Positions 1 to 7,935 are shown, numbered from the stretch's first letter. The stretch is 64,000 bases of DNA from Acinetobacter calcoaceticus ANC 3811 (GCF_000399665.1 NZ_KB976986.1:434001-498000); one strand, 5' to 3'. Made by a program: numbers and translations. The notes: generated from the letters alone by a model not told the origin.

Positions 1-19
1 TTAAATAAATGTCCCAGAT

Positions 20-104
20 GGGGGCGTGGCGAAATTGGTAGACGCACTGGATTTAGGTTCCAGCGCCGCAAGGTGTAAGAGTTCGAGTCTCTTCGCCCCC
101 ACCA
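20..104 (+). tRNA. tRNA-Leu (anticodon TAG)
   Basis: The seven-base acceptor arm at 20-26 pairs with 94-100 and is followed by discriminator A and an encoded CCA end. The anticodon loop reads TTTAGGT, which gives anticodon TAG for the CUA codon. A long variable arm, as expected for a class II leucine tRNA, precedes the GTTCGAGTC T-loop. The total length of 85 bases fits tRNA-Leu. Confidence 0.97.
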
Positions 105-111
105 TTAAAAG

Positions 112-138
112 AAGCAAGACGATGTTCTTGCTTTTTTT
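112..138 (+). terminator. intrinsic terminator after tRNA-Leu
   Basis: An eight-base inverted repeat (AAGCAAGA at 112-119, TCTTGCTT at 126-133) is followed by a run of T. It lies just after the CCA end of tRNA-Leu, so the two tRNA genes may be transcribed separately. Confidence 0.8.
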
Positions 139-172
139 ATGATTAAATTATTAGTTGTTTAATCATAAATAT

Positions 173-246
173 AGAGGATTGGTGTAATGGTAGCATGACG
201 GTCTCCAAAACCGTTCGTCAAGGTTCGAGTCCTTGATCCTCTGCCA
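173..246 (+). tRNA. tRNA-Trp (anticodon CCA), unusual body
   Basis: The acceptor AGAGGAT (173-179) pairs exactly with ATCCTCT (236-242). The anticodon stem is 198-202 with 210-214, and the seven-base loop places CCA at 205-207. The discriminator is G and CCA is encoded. A1-U72, G73 and the CCA anticodon are recognition elements of bacterial TrpRS, so tryptophan identity is likely. The D arm is short and rich in weak or wobble pairs (10-13 against 22-25), and the overall body looks more like a glycine-type tRNA than the usual bacterial tRNA-Trp. The main tRNA-Trp of this genus may lie elsewhere. Confidence 0.92.
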
Positions 247-260
247 ATGATTTAAAAATG

Positions 261-285
261 AAGCTCCTCTTTTAGGAGTTTTTTT
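261..285 (+). terminator. intrinsic terminator after tRNA-Trp
   Basis: A CTCCT/AGGAG stem (264-268 with 274-278) is followed by an uninterrupted T run. It ends the short tRNA-Trp transcript. Confidence 0.7.
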
Positions 286-696
286 ATTGCCTGAATTTTT
301 TAAAACTCAAATTATTTCGTCTCTTTGTTTATATTTTATTCTCCCATTTAATAAGTTATAACTAACTTATGCTTCTGCTCACCGATATTTTATCTAATCA
401 GATGTAAGTTGTTGGTTAAGTAGGGAATATACTAAGTTTTTAGTTGCCTTATTAAGTTATTGTTTTTTGGTTTTTTATTATAATTTATAAAAATTTTTTC
501 ATAAAAAGCTTGAATAGAAATTTATTTCATGTATCATGCTCTTAACTAGAAAAAAGTCTTGTTAGTAAATCTTCTTTAAAGTATCGTAGTTTTAGTCATA
601 ATCCTTCGTTTTTTAAGATCTTAACTCAATTTGTTATTCTTTTTTCAAAGTTATGTTAGTGTCATTATTAAATGATGCTAAAATATTAGAAATCAG
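286..696 (+). promoter_or_regulatory. long AT-rich region upstream of the cold-shock gene
   Basis: About 410 bases lie between the tRNA terminator and the cold-shock gene. I see no coding sequence in them on either strand. Cold-shock genes often carry long thermosensitive 5' leaders, so part of this may be transcribed. No promoter can be picked with confidence because the whole stretch is extremely AT-rich. Confidence 0.3.
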
Positions 697-707
697 TAGG
701 ATATATC

Positions 708-917
708 ATGTCTAATACAGTAAGCGGTACAGTAAAATGGTTTAACGAAACTAAAGGTTTCGGTTTCATTCAACAAGACAACGGTCCAGATGTGTTTGCT
801 CACTTCAAAGAGATCTCTGGTTCAGGTTTCAAAACTTTGCACGAAGGTCAACGTGTAACGTTTACTGTTACTCAAGGTCAAAAAGGACCAAATGCTGTAA
901 ATATTATTCCACAATAA
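708..917 (+). CDS. CspA-family cold-shock protein
   Basis: The 69-residue product is a single cold-shock domain of standard length. It shows the N-terminal [13 protein letters not shown] segment containing RNP1 (KGFGFI) and RNP2 (DVFAHF), the two aromatic motifs that bind single-stranded RNA or DNA. Such proteins act in the cytoplasm as RNA chaperones that melt secondary structure. An AGGA ribosome-binding site sits about seven bases before the ATG. The gene stands alone between its long upstream region and two downstream terminators. The family has several near-identical paralogues in this genus, so the exact paralogue name cannot be assigned. Confidence 0.95.
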   Translation: MSNTVSGTVKWFNETKGFGFIQQDNGPDVFAHFKEISGSGFKTLHEGQRVTFTVTQGQKGPNAVNIIPQ

Positions 918-930
918 TATTTCAGTAAGA

Positions 931-957
931 AAAAAAGCACTATTTAGTGCTTTTTTT
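931..957 (+). terminator. intrinsic terminator of the cold-shock gene
   Basis: The inverted repeat AAAGCACT/AGTGCTTT around a four-base loop, followed by eight T, lies 14 bases after the stop codon. Confidence 0.88.
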
Positions 958-1001
958 TATTTTAGTCTTTAAAGAAATTCTATTTTCTTTTAAGCAATAT
1001 A

Positions 1002-1026
1002 AAAGCCCTTATAAGAGGGCTTTTTG
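1002..1026 (+). terminator. second hairpin terminator
   Basis: AAAGCCCT and AGGGCTTT form a stem followed by T residues. It is a tandem back-up terminator about 45 bases beyond the first and isolates the blsA promoter region. Confidence 0.7.
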
Positions 1027-1196
1027 TTTTTATATCTAATGGTTTGTAAGTCTAACAAGTTTTCGAAATCACTCATCAGTTGTTTGTTTAAAGCATAGAT
1101 TTAATGTAGGTGTGAAATATAAATTATCAGGAATAGATATGTGTTAGATTGAAAAATCTTTAGATGATGAAATTTTTATATTTCACGGAATTGTTA

Positions 1197-1667
1197 ATGA
1201 ACGTTCGACTGTGTTATGCCAGCCAACGAAATGAAAAAAATGAAGATTTATTGCAAGATTTACGTGATATCCTGACAGAAGCTAGAAATTTCAACGATTT
1301 GAATCAAATTTGTGGTGTGCTCTATTATGCTGATAATGCTTTCTTTCAATGCTTAGAAGGTGAACAAGAGTTAGTAGAGCGATTATTTGAAAAAATTAAA
1401 AATGATCAAAGGCACTATAATGTTAAATGGCTATGTACATATTCCATCGAGAATAACTCTTTTCAGCGTTGGTCAATGAAATATGTACAGCGTAATACGA
1501 ATATTGAATCTTTCTTTTTAAGTATGGGAGAAACTAGTTTTAATCCCATTTGTCTTGATGAGCAAAATTTAAAAATTTTCTTAAATGAATTATTACGTGC
1601 TGAGCAAAGTAAAATTAATACAGTTAAGAAAGTCGGTATGGTTAAGCGTGGGGTGAACCCTTTTTAG
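1197..1667 (+). CDS. blsA: BLUF-domain blue-light photoreceptor BlsA
   Basis: The 156-residue product begins MNVRLCYASQRN and carries a BLUF (FAD-binding blue-light) domain over about residues 1-95. The flavin-site tyrosine is in the first strand (RLCYAS), GVLYYADNAFFQCLEG forms the middle, and the SFQRW segment bears the conserved tryptophan region. A C-terminal helical extension follows. It strongly resembles BlsA of A. baumannii, which controls motility and biofilm in response to light by binding other regulators rather than through an output domain. I chose the ATG at 1197 because GGAA lies six bases upstream and the length matches BlsA; an in-frame ATG at 1164 has no clear ribosome-binding site. 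The last 26 bases overlap the convergent gene on the other strand. Confidence 0.93.
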   Translation: MNVRLCYASQRNEKNEDLLQDLRDILTEARNFNDLNQICGVLYYADNAFFQCLEGEQELVERLFEKIKNDQRHYNVKWLCTYSIENNSFQRWSMKYVQRNTNIESFFLSMGETSFNPICLDEQNLKIFLNELLRAEQSKINTVKKVGMVKRGVNPF

Positions 1668-1983
1668 CTATCACATCAATATGGATGGTCTTGAGTTTAG
1701 GAATCATTCTAGTCATCACCAGATAGACAATGACTGAACTTGCGAGCATCCATATCACTTCTAAACTTTGGCTAATCACAAACATTGCCCAGTAAAAAAA
1801 ACTAAATAAGGCGAGACACAGGCCGCTACCTTTGAAATACCAAGTAATGAATATTCCAAAAAGTGCTGAAGAGAGCAGAAGGTTAGTCGTCTCATTCATT
1901 CCAAGGTAGTTAAAGAAAATAATCAGTAAGCATAAAGCTAACATTGATAGTAAATATACAAATATATTTTTTGCAATAAACAT
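1642..1983 (-). CDS. small multi-pass membrane protein, function unknown
   Basis: The 113-residue product has about four hydrophobic segments (roughly residues 5-27, 32-50, 53-75 and 78-95), with a basic C-terminal tail after residue 92. AGGA about eight bases before the ATG supports the start. It ends inside the 3' end of blsA on the opposite strand, so the two transcripts would be complementary over at least 26 bases. I recognise no family. A strong hairpin with a T run lies only 23 bases upstream of the start codon on the same strand. Confidence 0.75.
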   Translation of the reverse strand: MFIAKNIFVYLLSMLALCLLIIFFNYLGMNETTNLLLSSALFGIFITWYFKGSGLCLALFSFFYWAMFVISQSLEVIWMLASSVIVYLVMTRMIPKLKTIHIDVIAKKGSPHA

Positions 1984-2005
1984 TTTCTATATCCTATCTG
2001 ATGAT

Positions 2006-2042
2006 TAAAAAAAGATCTTTCCTCTGTTTCCAAAGGAAAGAT
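2006..2042 (-). terminator. terminator or attenuator just upstream of the small membrane gene
   Basis: On the minus strand, ATCTTTCCT (from 2042 to 2034) and its complement (2023 to 2015) form a nine-base-pair stem followed by seven T. It would stop minus-strand transcription about 20 bases before the gene that starts at 1983. It could end a small RNA from the gap to the right or act as an attenuator in that gene's leader. Confidence 0.6.
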
Positions 2043-2548
2043 AGTACATATTAATTTTTTGAGATTCTTTTTCTATTATTAAGAATTTTTATATTAATAA
2101 AGATAACGTTACCGTTTCTCCAGATCTCTTCATTAATATTCAGCTTTCTATTTAATAGTAAAGAGTGCCTATGTACTGAAATTAATTATAGGAAAAACAA
2201 TTGGTTATGTTGTAAGTTTTGGCTTACATAGTTGTGAGAAATTGCCTACAAATGTATAAAAAATAGACGAAATTTACAAAATAAGATTCAGTAAAAAATT
2301 ATATTTAACAATGATTTATTTCGCTTCATTGTTAAGGTGAACTTTACATAAATAACAAAAAGTAACATGTGTTATGTGGCAGTATGTTTCTAAAAATAAA
2401 ATTATTAGGTTATTAAATGAATATTCAATAAAAGTTATTTTATAAAATTATAAAAATAAGTAATTCTTAATATAAAACATTAATAATTAAAAGTTATATA
2501 AATTAAGTTTTGTACGAGAAAGCAGATGTCCTTATCCAGTTTCGATGA
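2043..2548. other. 506-base AT-rich gap with one inverted repeat
   Basis: No coding sequence is visible here. A perfect ten-base inverted repeat (TTAACAATGA at 2305-2314 and its complement at 2325-2334) is the only clear structure. On the minus strand it is followed within a few bases by a T run, so it could be a distant terminator for the LysE-type gene. The rest is featureless AT-rich sequence. Confidence 0.4.
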
Positions 2549-3154
2549 TTAAAACGTAGATAGGATGGGCAACCATACAGAGATGAGTAGTGTTAGCGCC
2601 ATTATTTTATTAAAAATGTTCATATGCTTTGGTTTTGAAAATAATCGGTTGCTTAACCTGCCAGCTAAGGCCCAGATGTAAAGACAGGGAATTGCGATAA
2701 TTAAAAAAAAGAAGGATAAAATTGAGACATTTAGCCAGATATCTTGCCCTTGCTTTGTGTAAACACTAATCACTGCAAAAGCCATCATCCATGTTTTAGG
2801 ATTAACTGCCTGCATAAAAAATCCGGCAAGGAAACCAATTTTCTCTTTTTCATTGTCTTGTCCGGAAGGAATAACAGGATTGTAGTTATATAATTTCCAA
2901 GCCAATGAGGTGAGCCAGATTAAACCAATCAATGTCATTATTTTTTGAATAATTGGGTAAGCCAGAAGAGTTGAACCCAGTCCAATGCCAACGATGAGTA
3001 CAAGTAGGGCAGCCCCGATGCAAGAACCTAAAATGACAGGAAACGTTTTAGAAATTTTATAACGGCTGCTTAAACTCAAAATTATAAAATTGGTTGGACC
3101 AGGAGTAATTGAGGCGACAATAGCAAATAATGAAAATGCAGTGAGGTTTTCCAT
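2549..3154 (-). CDS. LysE/RhtB-family amino-acid exporter
   Basis: The 201-residue inner-membrane protein has the LysE-family N-terminus, including SITPGPTNFIIL and the glycine-rich helix GSCIGAALLVLIVGIGLG, and about six hydrophobic segments. Length fits the family (about 200-210). These carriers export amino acids or analogues using the proton gradient; the substrate cannot be told from sequence. It lies 50 bases downstream of an AraC-type regulator on the same strand, a common pairing for LysE exporters, so the regulator probably controls it and the two may share a transcript. Confidence 0.9.
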   Translation of the reverse strand: MENLTAFSLFAIVASITPGPTNFIILSLSSRYKISKTFPVILGSCIGAALLVLIVGIGLGSTLLAYPIIQKIMTLIGLIWLTSLAWKLYNYNPVIPSGQDNEKEKIGFLAGFFMQAVNPKTWMMAFAVISVYTKQGQDIWLNVSILSFFFLIIAIPCLYIWALAGRLSNRLFSKPKHMNIFNKIMALTLLISVWLPILSTF

Positions 3155-3204
3155 CTTGTTGACTTAAGTTAATAGGGGCATACAAGATGAAATAATTAAG
3201 ATTT

Positions 3205-4038
3205 TTAATCTTGAAGATTTGTGCAGATTTTTCTATAGGCTGCGGGTGTTAAACCATAGCAACGTTTGAACCAGCGGCTTAAATGACTTTGGTCTGCAAA
3301 ACATAAATCTGAAGCAACTTGTGCGGGAGCAATGCTTTTGGCGAGTAAATCACGTGCTCGCGTAAGTCTGAGTTGAATAAGATATTGATGCGGGGCTAAA
3401 TGAAATGTTGCTTTAAAAATGCGATGAATATGGTAGCGGTCTAGGCCTATCATGCGAGCGATGTCTTCAAGTCCAATATCCTCAAATAGATGATCATGCA
3501 AAATATCTCGAATTTGATATGCGATTCGAGGCGTATGAGCAAAAGATGATTGGTGAGCTTTTTTTAACCATTTCCCTTGTGCAATATACTGAATAAGTAG
3601 ATCTAGACTATTATCTTTCACAATATTCATTTCTTTATAGTGTAAATGTTGAAATGCTTGAGAAGTGATAATAGCGAGCTGCTCATCTGACTTTAGTGGT
3701 GCATCAATTACTAACTCGTATTGGTCAGGACTATTATGAAATAAACCTTGGATGCGTTGTTTTAACCAGTCTGGATGTAGGTACAGCATTTGATAGGTAA
3801 AGCCATCAGATGCAGGAGCATATCCATCATGAATTTCTTCGGGTTCAAGCATGAAGACTTGCCCAGCATGACTATTGATTTGTTTTTTTCGACAGTGAAA
3901 TTGCTGAATGCCGGATTCTGTTACACCAATTAAATAACTTGAATGCAAGTGTGGGTCATAGGCATGGCCAGTAAAATGGGCACGGATGGTTTCAATACCT
4001 GTGTTGGTATCTTTTGAAATATCCACCCAATTACCCAT
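3205..4038 (-). CDS. AraC-family regulator with cupin sensor domain
   Basis: The 277-residue product has an N-terminal cupin-like AraC ligand domain (about residues 15-150, with HAYDPHLHSSYLIGV and the PEEIHDGYA stretch) and two C-terminal helix-turn-helix motifs (about 175-275). The first contains IGLEDIARMIGLDRYHIHRIFK and the second ends with the typical ADQSHLSRWFKRCYGLTPAAYR pattern. It sits directly upstream of the LysE-type exporter in the same orientation and is the likely local activator or repressor. The ligand is unknown but may be the exported amino acid. Confidence 0.9.
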   Translation of the reverse strand: MGNWVDISKDTNTGIETIRAHFTGHAYDPHLHSSYLIGVTESGIQQFHCRKKQINSHAGQVFMLEPEEIHDGYAPASDGFTYQMLYLHPDWLKQRIQGLFHNSPDQYELVIDAPLKSDEQLAIITSQAFQHLHYKEMNIVKDNSLDLLIQYIAQGKWLKKAHQSSFAHTPRIAYQIRDILHDHLFEDIGLEDIARMIGLDRYHIHRIFKATFHLAPHQYLIQLRLTRARDLLAKSIAPAQVASDLCFADQSHLSRWFKRCYGLTPAAYRKICTNLQD

Positions 4039-4165
4039 AATAATTCAACCAGAAATTTTTAAGTTTAGCCCTTAGCACGGTACAAAAGAGCTAAGCACAG
4101 TTCTAGAAGATTTGTGCAAAATCTTTAAGAAGATCGAATAATCCTTTTTTAAACTGAATGCGACT

Positions 4166-5527
4166 TCATCTATGTATAAAATTTGCCAAGCAAGATACTA
4201 AACCAAATATCAAAGCACTGACTCCAATGATTTGAAAGAAGGTTGATAAACTTGCATTAAAATATAAGACAGAGATACTTCCAATAACAGCAGCAATGAT
4301 CATTCTGATCGTACCTGCTAAGAGAGGGCCTAATAATCGTTTTGAACCTTGGCCTGCAAAATAAAGTGCCATACCAATACCTATCGCGCCATAAAAAGGC
4401 GCAACATGCTGCAAGTAATTTGTTCCAGTTTGAAGAACAGATGGATCATGACTAAAAAATCCAAGCCAAATGGAAGGAAAAATACTAAAGAAAAGCCCTA
4501 TTGAACCAGTAATAAGAAACGTAATGAAAACCCCGATCCATGTTATACGGCGTGCTCTTTGAAATTGTCCAGCTCCATAATTAATACCAACCATGGTCAT
4601 AATTGCTGAACCGATACCGAACATAAGTGGAACTTGTATGTAGTCTAATCGGGATGCAATACCGTACCCAGCGATTGCATCAGATCCAAATTGACCAACT
4701 AGGGTAGTTATGAGGACAACAGTTAAATTGAGTTGAATTATTCCGATAGCGGATAGTGAACCAATACCAAGAATATCTTTGAAGAACTGAAAATTAATGG
4801 GCTTGATCGATAATTTGATAATGCTATGCGTTGTTCGCATGTGTTTAATTAAGCATATGATGGCAAAAATATAATAACTTAATACAGCGAGTCCAGCTCC
4901 GGCCACGCCAAATGAAGGAATGAATCCCCAGCCAAAAATGAAAATAGGGGATAGAGGCAAAAGTAGTACGCCACCTAGAAGTGTTATGCGAGCTGGGGTT
5001 TTTGTATCACCTGCACCGCGTAAAGCTGCTGAGAGTAAGGCTACAGCCCATATGAGAGGTGAACCAATAAAAATAATATTGGAATATTTGAGAGCGGCAT
5101 TCAAAGCTAAGTCCGTAACCCCCATTAAGTGGTAGATCATGGGGGCCGCGGTGAGCATAACAATACTAAAAACTCCTCCCAAAAGACCAGCAAGAATGAC
5201 ACCATGCCAGACAAGGGATTGGACATCTTCTGATTGACCTGCTCCAGAAGCCCGAGCAATTGCTGAGGCTAAACCTCCACCAAACCCACCATTTGCTAGC
5301 ATTTGCATGAGCATAAGAATTGGGAATACAACGGCTACTCCCGCCATTACCTCAGTTCCCAAAGAACTTACAAAATATGTCTCTAGTAATCCAATTAATG
5401 TTTGTACGAGTAGAACAGCTATGGTCGGTAACGCCAGTTTCAGCATTACTTGGGTTATTGGGCCGTTTAAGATGGCATGATTTAAATCGTGTGTACTTAA
5501 AGACTGGCGTACTGATTGTTCTCGCAT
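4166..5527 (-). CDS. MATE-family multidrug efflux transporter
   Basis: The 453-residue membrane protein has twelve predicted helices in two MatE halves (about residues 20-230 and 240-450). Family signs include the N-terminal ILNGPITQVMLKLALPT start and LLSAALRGAGDTKTPARIT in the first half, mirrored by GQGSKRLLGPLLAGTIRM in the second. MATE carriers expel cationic drugs against H+ or Na+. It is clearly different from AbeM as I remember it, so no name is given. It stands alone, with an AraC gene in the same orientation downstream and the efflux relic upstream. Its start codon is 51 bases from the relic's stop. Confidence 0.9.
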   Translation of the reverse strand: MREQSVRQSLSTHDLNHAILNGPITQVMLKLALPTIAVLLVQTLIGLLETYFVSSLGTEVMAGVAVVFPILMLMQMLANGGFGGGLASAIARASGAGQSEDVQSLVWHGVILAGLLGGVFSIVMLTAAPMIYHLMGVTDLALNAALKYSNIIFIGSPLIWAVALLSAALRGAGDTKTPARITLLGGVLLLPLSPIFIFGWGFIPSFGVAGAGLAVLSYYIFAIICLIKHMRTTHSIIKLSIKPINFQFFKDILGIGSLSAIGIIQLNLTVVLITTLVGQFGSDAIAGYGIASRLDYIQVPLMFGIGSAIMTMVGINYGAGQFQRARRITWIGVFITFLITGSIGLFFSIFPSIWLGFFSHDPSVLQTGTNYLQHVAPFYGAIGIGMALYFAGQGSKRLLGPLLAGTIRMIIAAVIGSISVLYFNASLSTFFQIIGVSALIFGLVSCLANFIHR

Positions 5528-5578
5528 AACAGATTCTCGTTTTATGAATTACTTGCCTACAATTGCAATAGGGTTGTC

Positions 5579-5728
5579 TTAAAATTTTTGAGGTTGCCAG
5601 CCGCCACCTAGTGATTTGTAAACTGCTACAATGGCAAGGGCCGAATCAGTTTGTGCTTGAAGTTTTCTATCTGAAAATTGCAAAGCATTAGCTAATATTG
5701 GTAAGACAACGAGAGTTTTAGAGGGCAT
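5579..5728 (-). pseudogene. relic of an outer-membrane efflux lipoprotein gene (internal in-frame deletion)
   Basis: Bases 5590-5686 match 9071-9167, the 3' end of the intact outer-membrane factor gene, with only four mismatches in 97 by my count. The next 42 bases encode a start like that gene's signal peptide (MPSKTLVVLPIL against MLSRSIVLLPII). The middle of roughly 430 codons is missing, yet the two ends join in frame, leaving an open 49-codon frame from ATG at 5728 to TAA at 5579. It retains part of a signal peptide but no lipobox cysteine and none of the barrel, so it should not function as a channel. The C-terminus differs from the parent (ends QKF instead of HDY). Confidence 0.85.
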
Positions 5729-5759
5729 ATTTGGGCAGTGTTTTGAACAATTACTGGTT

Positions 5760-5783
5760 GTGACTATATTAATATTTAGTCAC
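5760..5783. promoter_or_regulatory. relic copy of the TetR operator-like site
   Basis: A 24-base site starting GTGACTAT and ending TAGTCAC corresponds position for position to the site at 10535-10558 in the intact module. It sits between the relic outer-membrane gene and the relic tetR gene, as in the intact copy. Confidence 0.65.
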
Positions 5784-5847
5784 TAAATGTCAATAAGAGA
5801 TAGGCTACGTTAAACTGTCATTTTCAAAAACAGCTAAATAAAAAAAT

Positions 5848-6264
5848 ATGAATCGGGAAAAGAGTAGTTATCTTCTCCCGACGGAATGAGCTGAGGGGCG
5901 TGAGGTGCGAGATCAAATCCTGAGTGCTGCTACAGAGTAGTTCAGCGGCTAGGGTGGTGAGAAAAATACAGTTTCTAATTTTGCAAAATCTATAACTTTT
6001 CCTAAGCTGGTGTTTGTAATATTTATAATTTAATCAGTATTTTATTTTGTAGTTAGACATTTATTGAAAAATAAAAAACTATGATACGAAATGATGTGAT
6101 TTTTTGATTTTAAAAGAAAGAACTACGTTTCTGAAGTAGTCAAAGTGGTTTGCCTAGTGATCAAATCTTATTTATATCCATTGTTTTTACAATAGAGAAT
6201 TAATCATCAACACTAATGTACTAAGATTACCTTCTGATCTTATATTAAGAAGTTTATCGCCTTA
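5848..6264 (+). pseudogene. decayed tetR gene, relic of the RND-module regulator
   Basis: From the ATG at 5848 the sequence follows the intact tetR at 10624: GAGATCAAATCCTGAGTGC and TTTGCAAAATCTATA are shared, as is the 3' end GAAGTTTATCGCC. A stop codon comes at about codon 14, with several frameshifts. The stretch from about 6030 to 6210 no longer aligns by eye and is about 200 bases shorter than in the parent. It cannot make a regulator. Confidence 0.85.
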
Positions 6265-6272
6265 AGGGGTTT

Positions 6273-6296
6273 GTGACTTATTATTAATTTGGTTAT
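6273..6296. promoter_or_regulatory. second relic operator-like site, partly decayed
   Basis: The left half GTGACTTAT and the AATTTGGT centre-right match the intact site at 11252-11275, but the right GTCAC half has changed to GTTAT. It lies between the relic tetR and the relic adaptor gene, the same position as in the intact module. Confidence 0.55.
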
Positions 6297-6329
6297 TTAT
6301 TAAAAATTTTACAAGGCTGTGGTTTTAAT

Positions 6330-6415
6330 ATGCTTTAGCCCTTATTTTATTTACTGCAATATATTTAATTCCATTATTTTCGTTAAGTTGCGCTGATAAT
6401 ACTAAACAAGACACA
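6330..6415 (+). pseudogene. 5' remnant of an RND adaptor (membrane-fusion lipoprotein) gene
   Basis: The sequence from ATGCTTTA onward aligns with the first 85 or so bases of the intact adaptor gene at 11324, including the signal peptide and the segment around the lipobox (AGTTGCGCTGATAATAC against GGTTGTGCTGAAAATAC). The third codon is already a stop and frameshifts follow. After about 6415 the resemblance ends, so the rest of the operon has been lost. Confidence 0.75.
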
Positions 6416-6543
6416 CATGACCCATGAGTTTTCACTAAGACGATATAAGTAGGATTGGAAAGTATTAAATACTTAAATCTAAATGTTTCTAAGATGAAGA
6501 ATTAAAGCAATTAATAAATTGGAGAAAACCGTGAAAGAATAAA

Positions 6544-6584
6544 TTTAAAAGACTGAGACCTGTACGTTACAGAACTCAGTCTTT
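6544..6584 (-). terminator. terminator of the FadL-like gene (bidirectional hairpin)
   Basis: AAAGACTGAG (6548-6557) and CTCAGTCTTT (6575-6584) form a ten-base-pair stem. On the minus strand it is followed by T-rich sequence about 70 bases after the stop codon of the FadL-like gene. Confidence 0.75.
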
Positions 6585-6654
6585 AAAAGCCATTAGATAA
6601 AGCCAACTAACTTCGGGGGTAAATCATTCTAAATAGCTTTTTCAATATGAATAA

Positions 6655-7935
6655 TTAGAACTTATAGCCCATTTTTAATCCATATGCGATAGCGTAGTTA
6701 TCTTTAAATTCTGCAACATAGTTTGCTGTATCAAATTGTGCGCTAGTCTGTAATTTAGCATCACCTAACCAGAAATATTTTACGCCACCTGCAATGAACG
6801 TTCGTGGTGTTGGGCTGAATTGAGCCCCCAAGCCGAGATTCCAATAACCTTCTGTTGGGCCTAATGCTGTCACAAGATTACCCGCACCAGAATCCCAACC
6901 TATAGAAATGTTCCCTGTCCATTGATCATTTAACTTGCGGCCTACACCAATGTTTCCTGACCATTGGTCATCACTATAGGCGGCTAGATCAAAGCCATCT
7001 GGCTTGCCAACAGATGGCCCTGCGATTTCTGAAGCCACACCGAACGCATAAGGGCGTATTGTGAAATCTTTCCAATTTACCCAGCGCACATTTGCAAATG
7101 CAACGGTATCTGCCATGATGCCTGTTTGGAAATCTAGATTAACAGATTGAGGCGTAGTAATTTTTGTTTGCTCCAAGCCATTATTCATATTAATAAAAGT
7201 ACCAATATTTTGCCCTAATGTTGCAATAGAGCTTTCATTAATTGTCATTTCATGATCAATTTCAGAGCGATATGTAACAGATGCTTTTAATGCAATTTCT
7301 GGAATTTGATATGCAACACCAACCAACCAGCCAACACCGCCAGTTTCTTTAATGTTGAGATTATATCCACCAAAGCTGTTATTACCACCAAATGCTAAGC
7401 CACGAAATTGAGCATTACCTTCAATTGTTTGGTAAACGGGACCTGCATAAAAATTAAAAGTTTCATTTGGTTGATAGCCAAGCAGCATTGAAATACTTTG
7501 GGTTTTTACTTCAACTTCTAGTGACTCTGTACCATTGTGAAATAGACCTAAGCCACCTGCAGCAGTTGATGCTGGGTCAGAGAGCGAATAAGTAACATCT
7601 GCGCCAAATGGTCGATCGTAAATTAAACCAAAAGAGAAGTGGTCTGTTGCTTGTAGTTTTAGCGCAGCGCTAGGGAAGTAATAATCATCCCCCATATCGC
7701 TAATATTTGTATTTTGTAAACCAATCGCGCTTGGTGGTGTTGCATTTGGTGAATATTCATTGCGCACTTTACCTGAAACATTTGGATCTAATACCGAAAT
7801 ACCTGCTTCAAAGTAATTGCCAGGTTGTAAGAATGCAGAGATAGACTGACCTGAACGATCTAGAGATGCAGCAAATGCCCCTGTCATAGGTAAAGTTACT
7901 AAAATAATTGCTGTAGTTAATGTTTTTAATTTCAT
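6655..7935 (-). CDS. FadL/OmpP1-family outer-membrane transporter
   Basis: The 426-residue product starts with a signal peptide (MKLKTLTTAIILVTLPMTGAFA) and continues as an alternating beta-barrel ending in a C-terminal aromatic residue (KMGYKF), as in outer-membrane proteins. The family takes long-chain fatty acids or other hydrophobic compounds across the outer membrane. The conserved FadL NPA-type N-terminal plug motif is not obvious, so the substrate is open. I chose the ATG at 7935 because AAGGAA lies nine bases upstream and the signal peptide begins there; an upstream in-frame ATG at 7992 would add 19 charged residues. It is monocistronic, with its own terminator. Confidence 0.88.
   Translation of the reverse strand: MKLKTLTTAIILVTLPMTGAFAASLDRSGQSISAFLQPGNYFEAGISVLDPNVSGKVRNEYSPNATPPSAIGLQNTNISDMGDDYYFPSAALKLQATDHFSFGLIYDRPFGADVTYSLSDPASTAAGGLGLFHNGTESLEVEVKTQSISMLLGYQPNETFNFYAGPVYQTIEGNAQFRGLAFGGNNSFGGYNLNIKETGGVGWLVGVAYQIPEIALKASVTYRSEIDHEMTINESSIATLGQNIGTFINMNNGLEQTKITTPQSVNLDFQTGIMADTVAFANVRWVNWKDFTIRPYAFGVASEIAGPSVGKPDGFDLAAYSDDQWSGNIGVGRKLNDQWTGNISIGWDSGAGNLVTALGPTEGYWNLGLGAQFSPTPRTFIAGGVKYFWLGDAKLQTSAQFDTANYVAEFKDNYAIAYGLKMGYKF

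Noticed and set aside
4920..5529. Plus-strand reading frames inside the MATE gene
   Set aside because: They lie wholly within a well-supported membrane transporter on the other strand, have no family resemblance and no ribosome-binding sites.
6421..6543. Possible continuation of the adaptor relic
   Set aside because: After about 6415 I could not match the sequence to the intact adaptor gene, so the relic is ended there.
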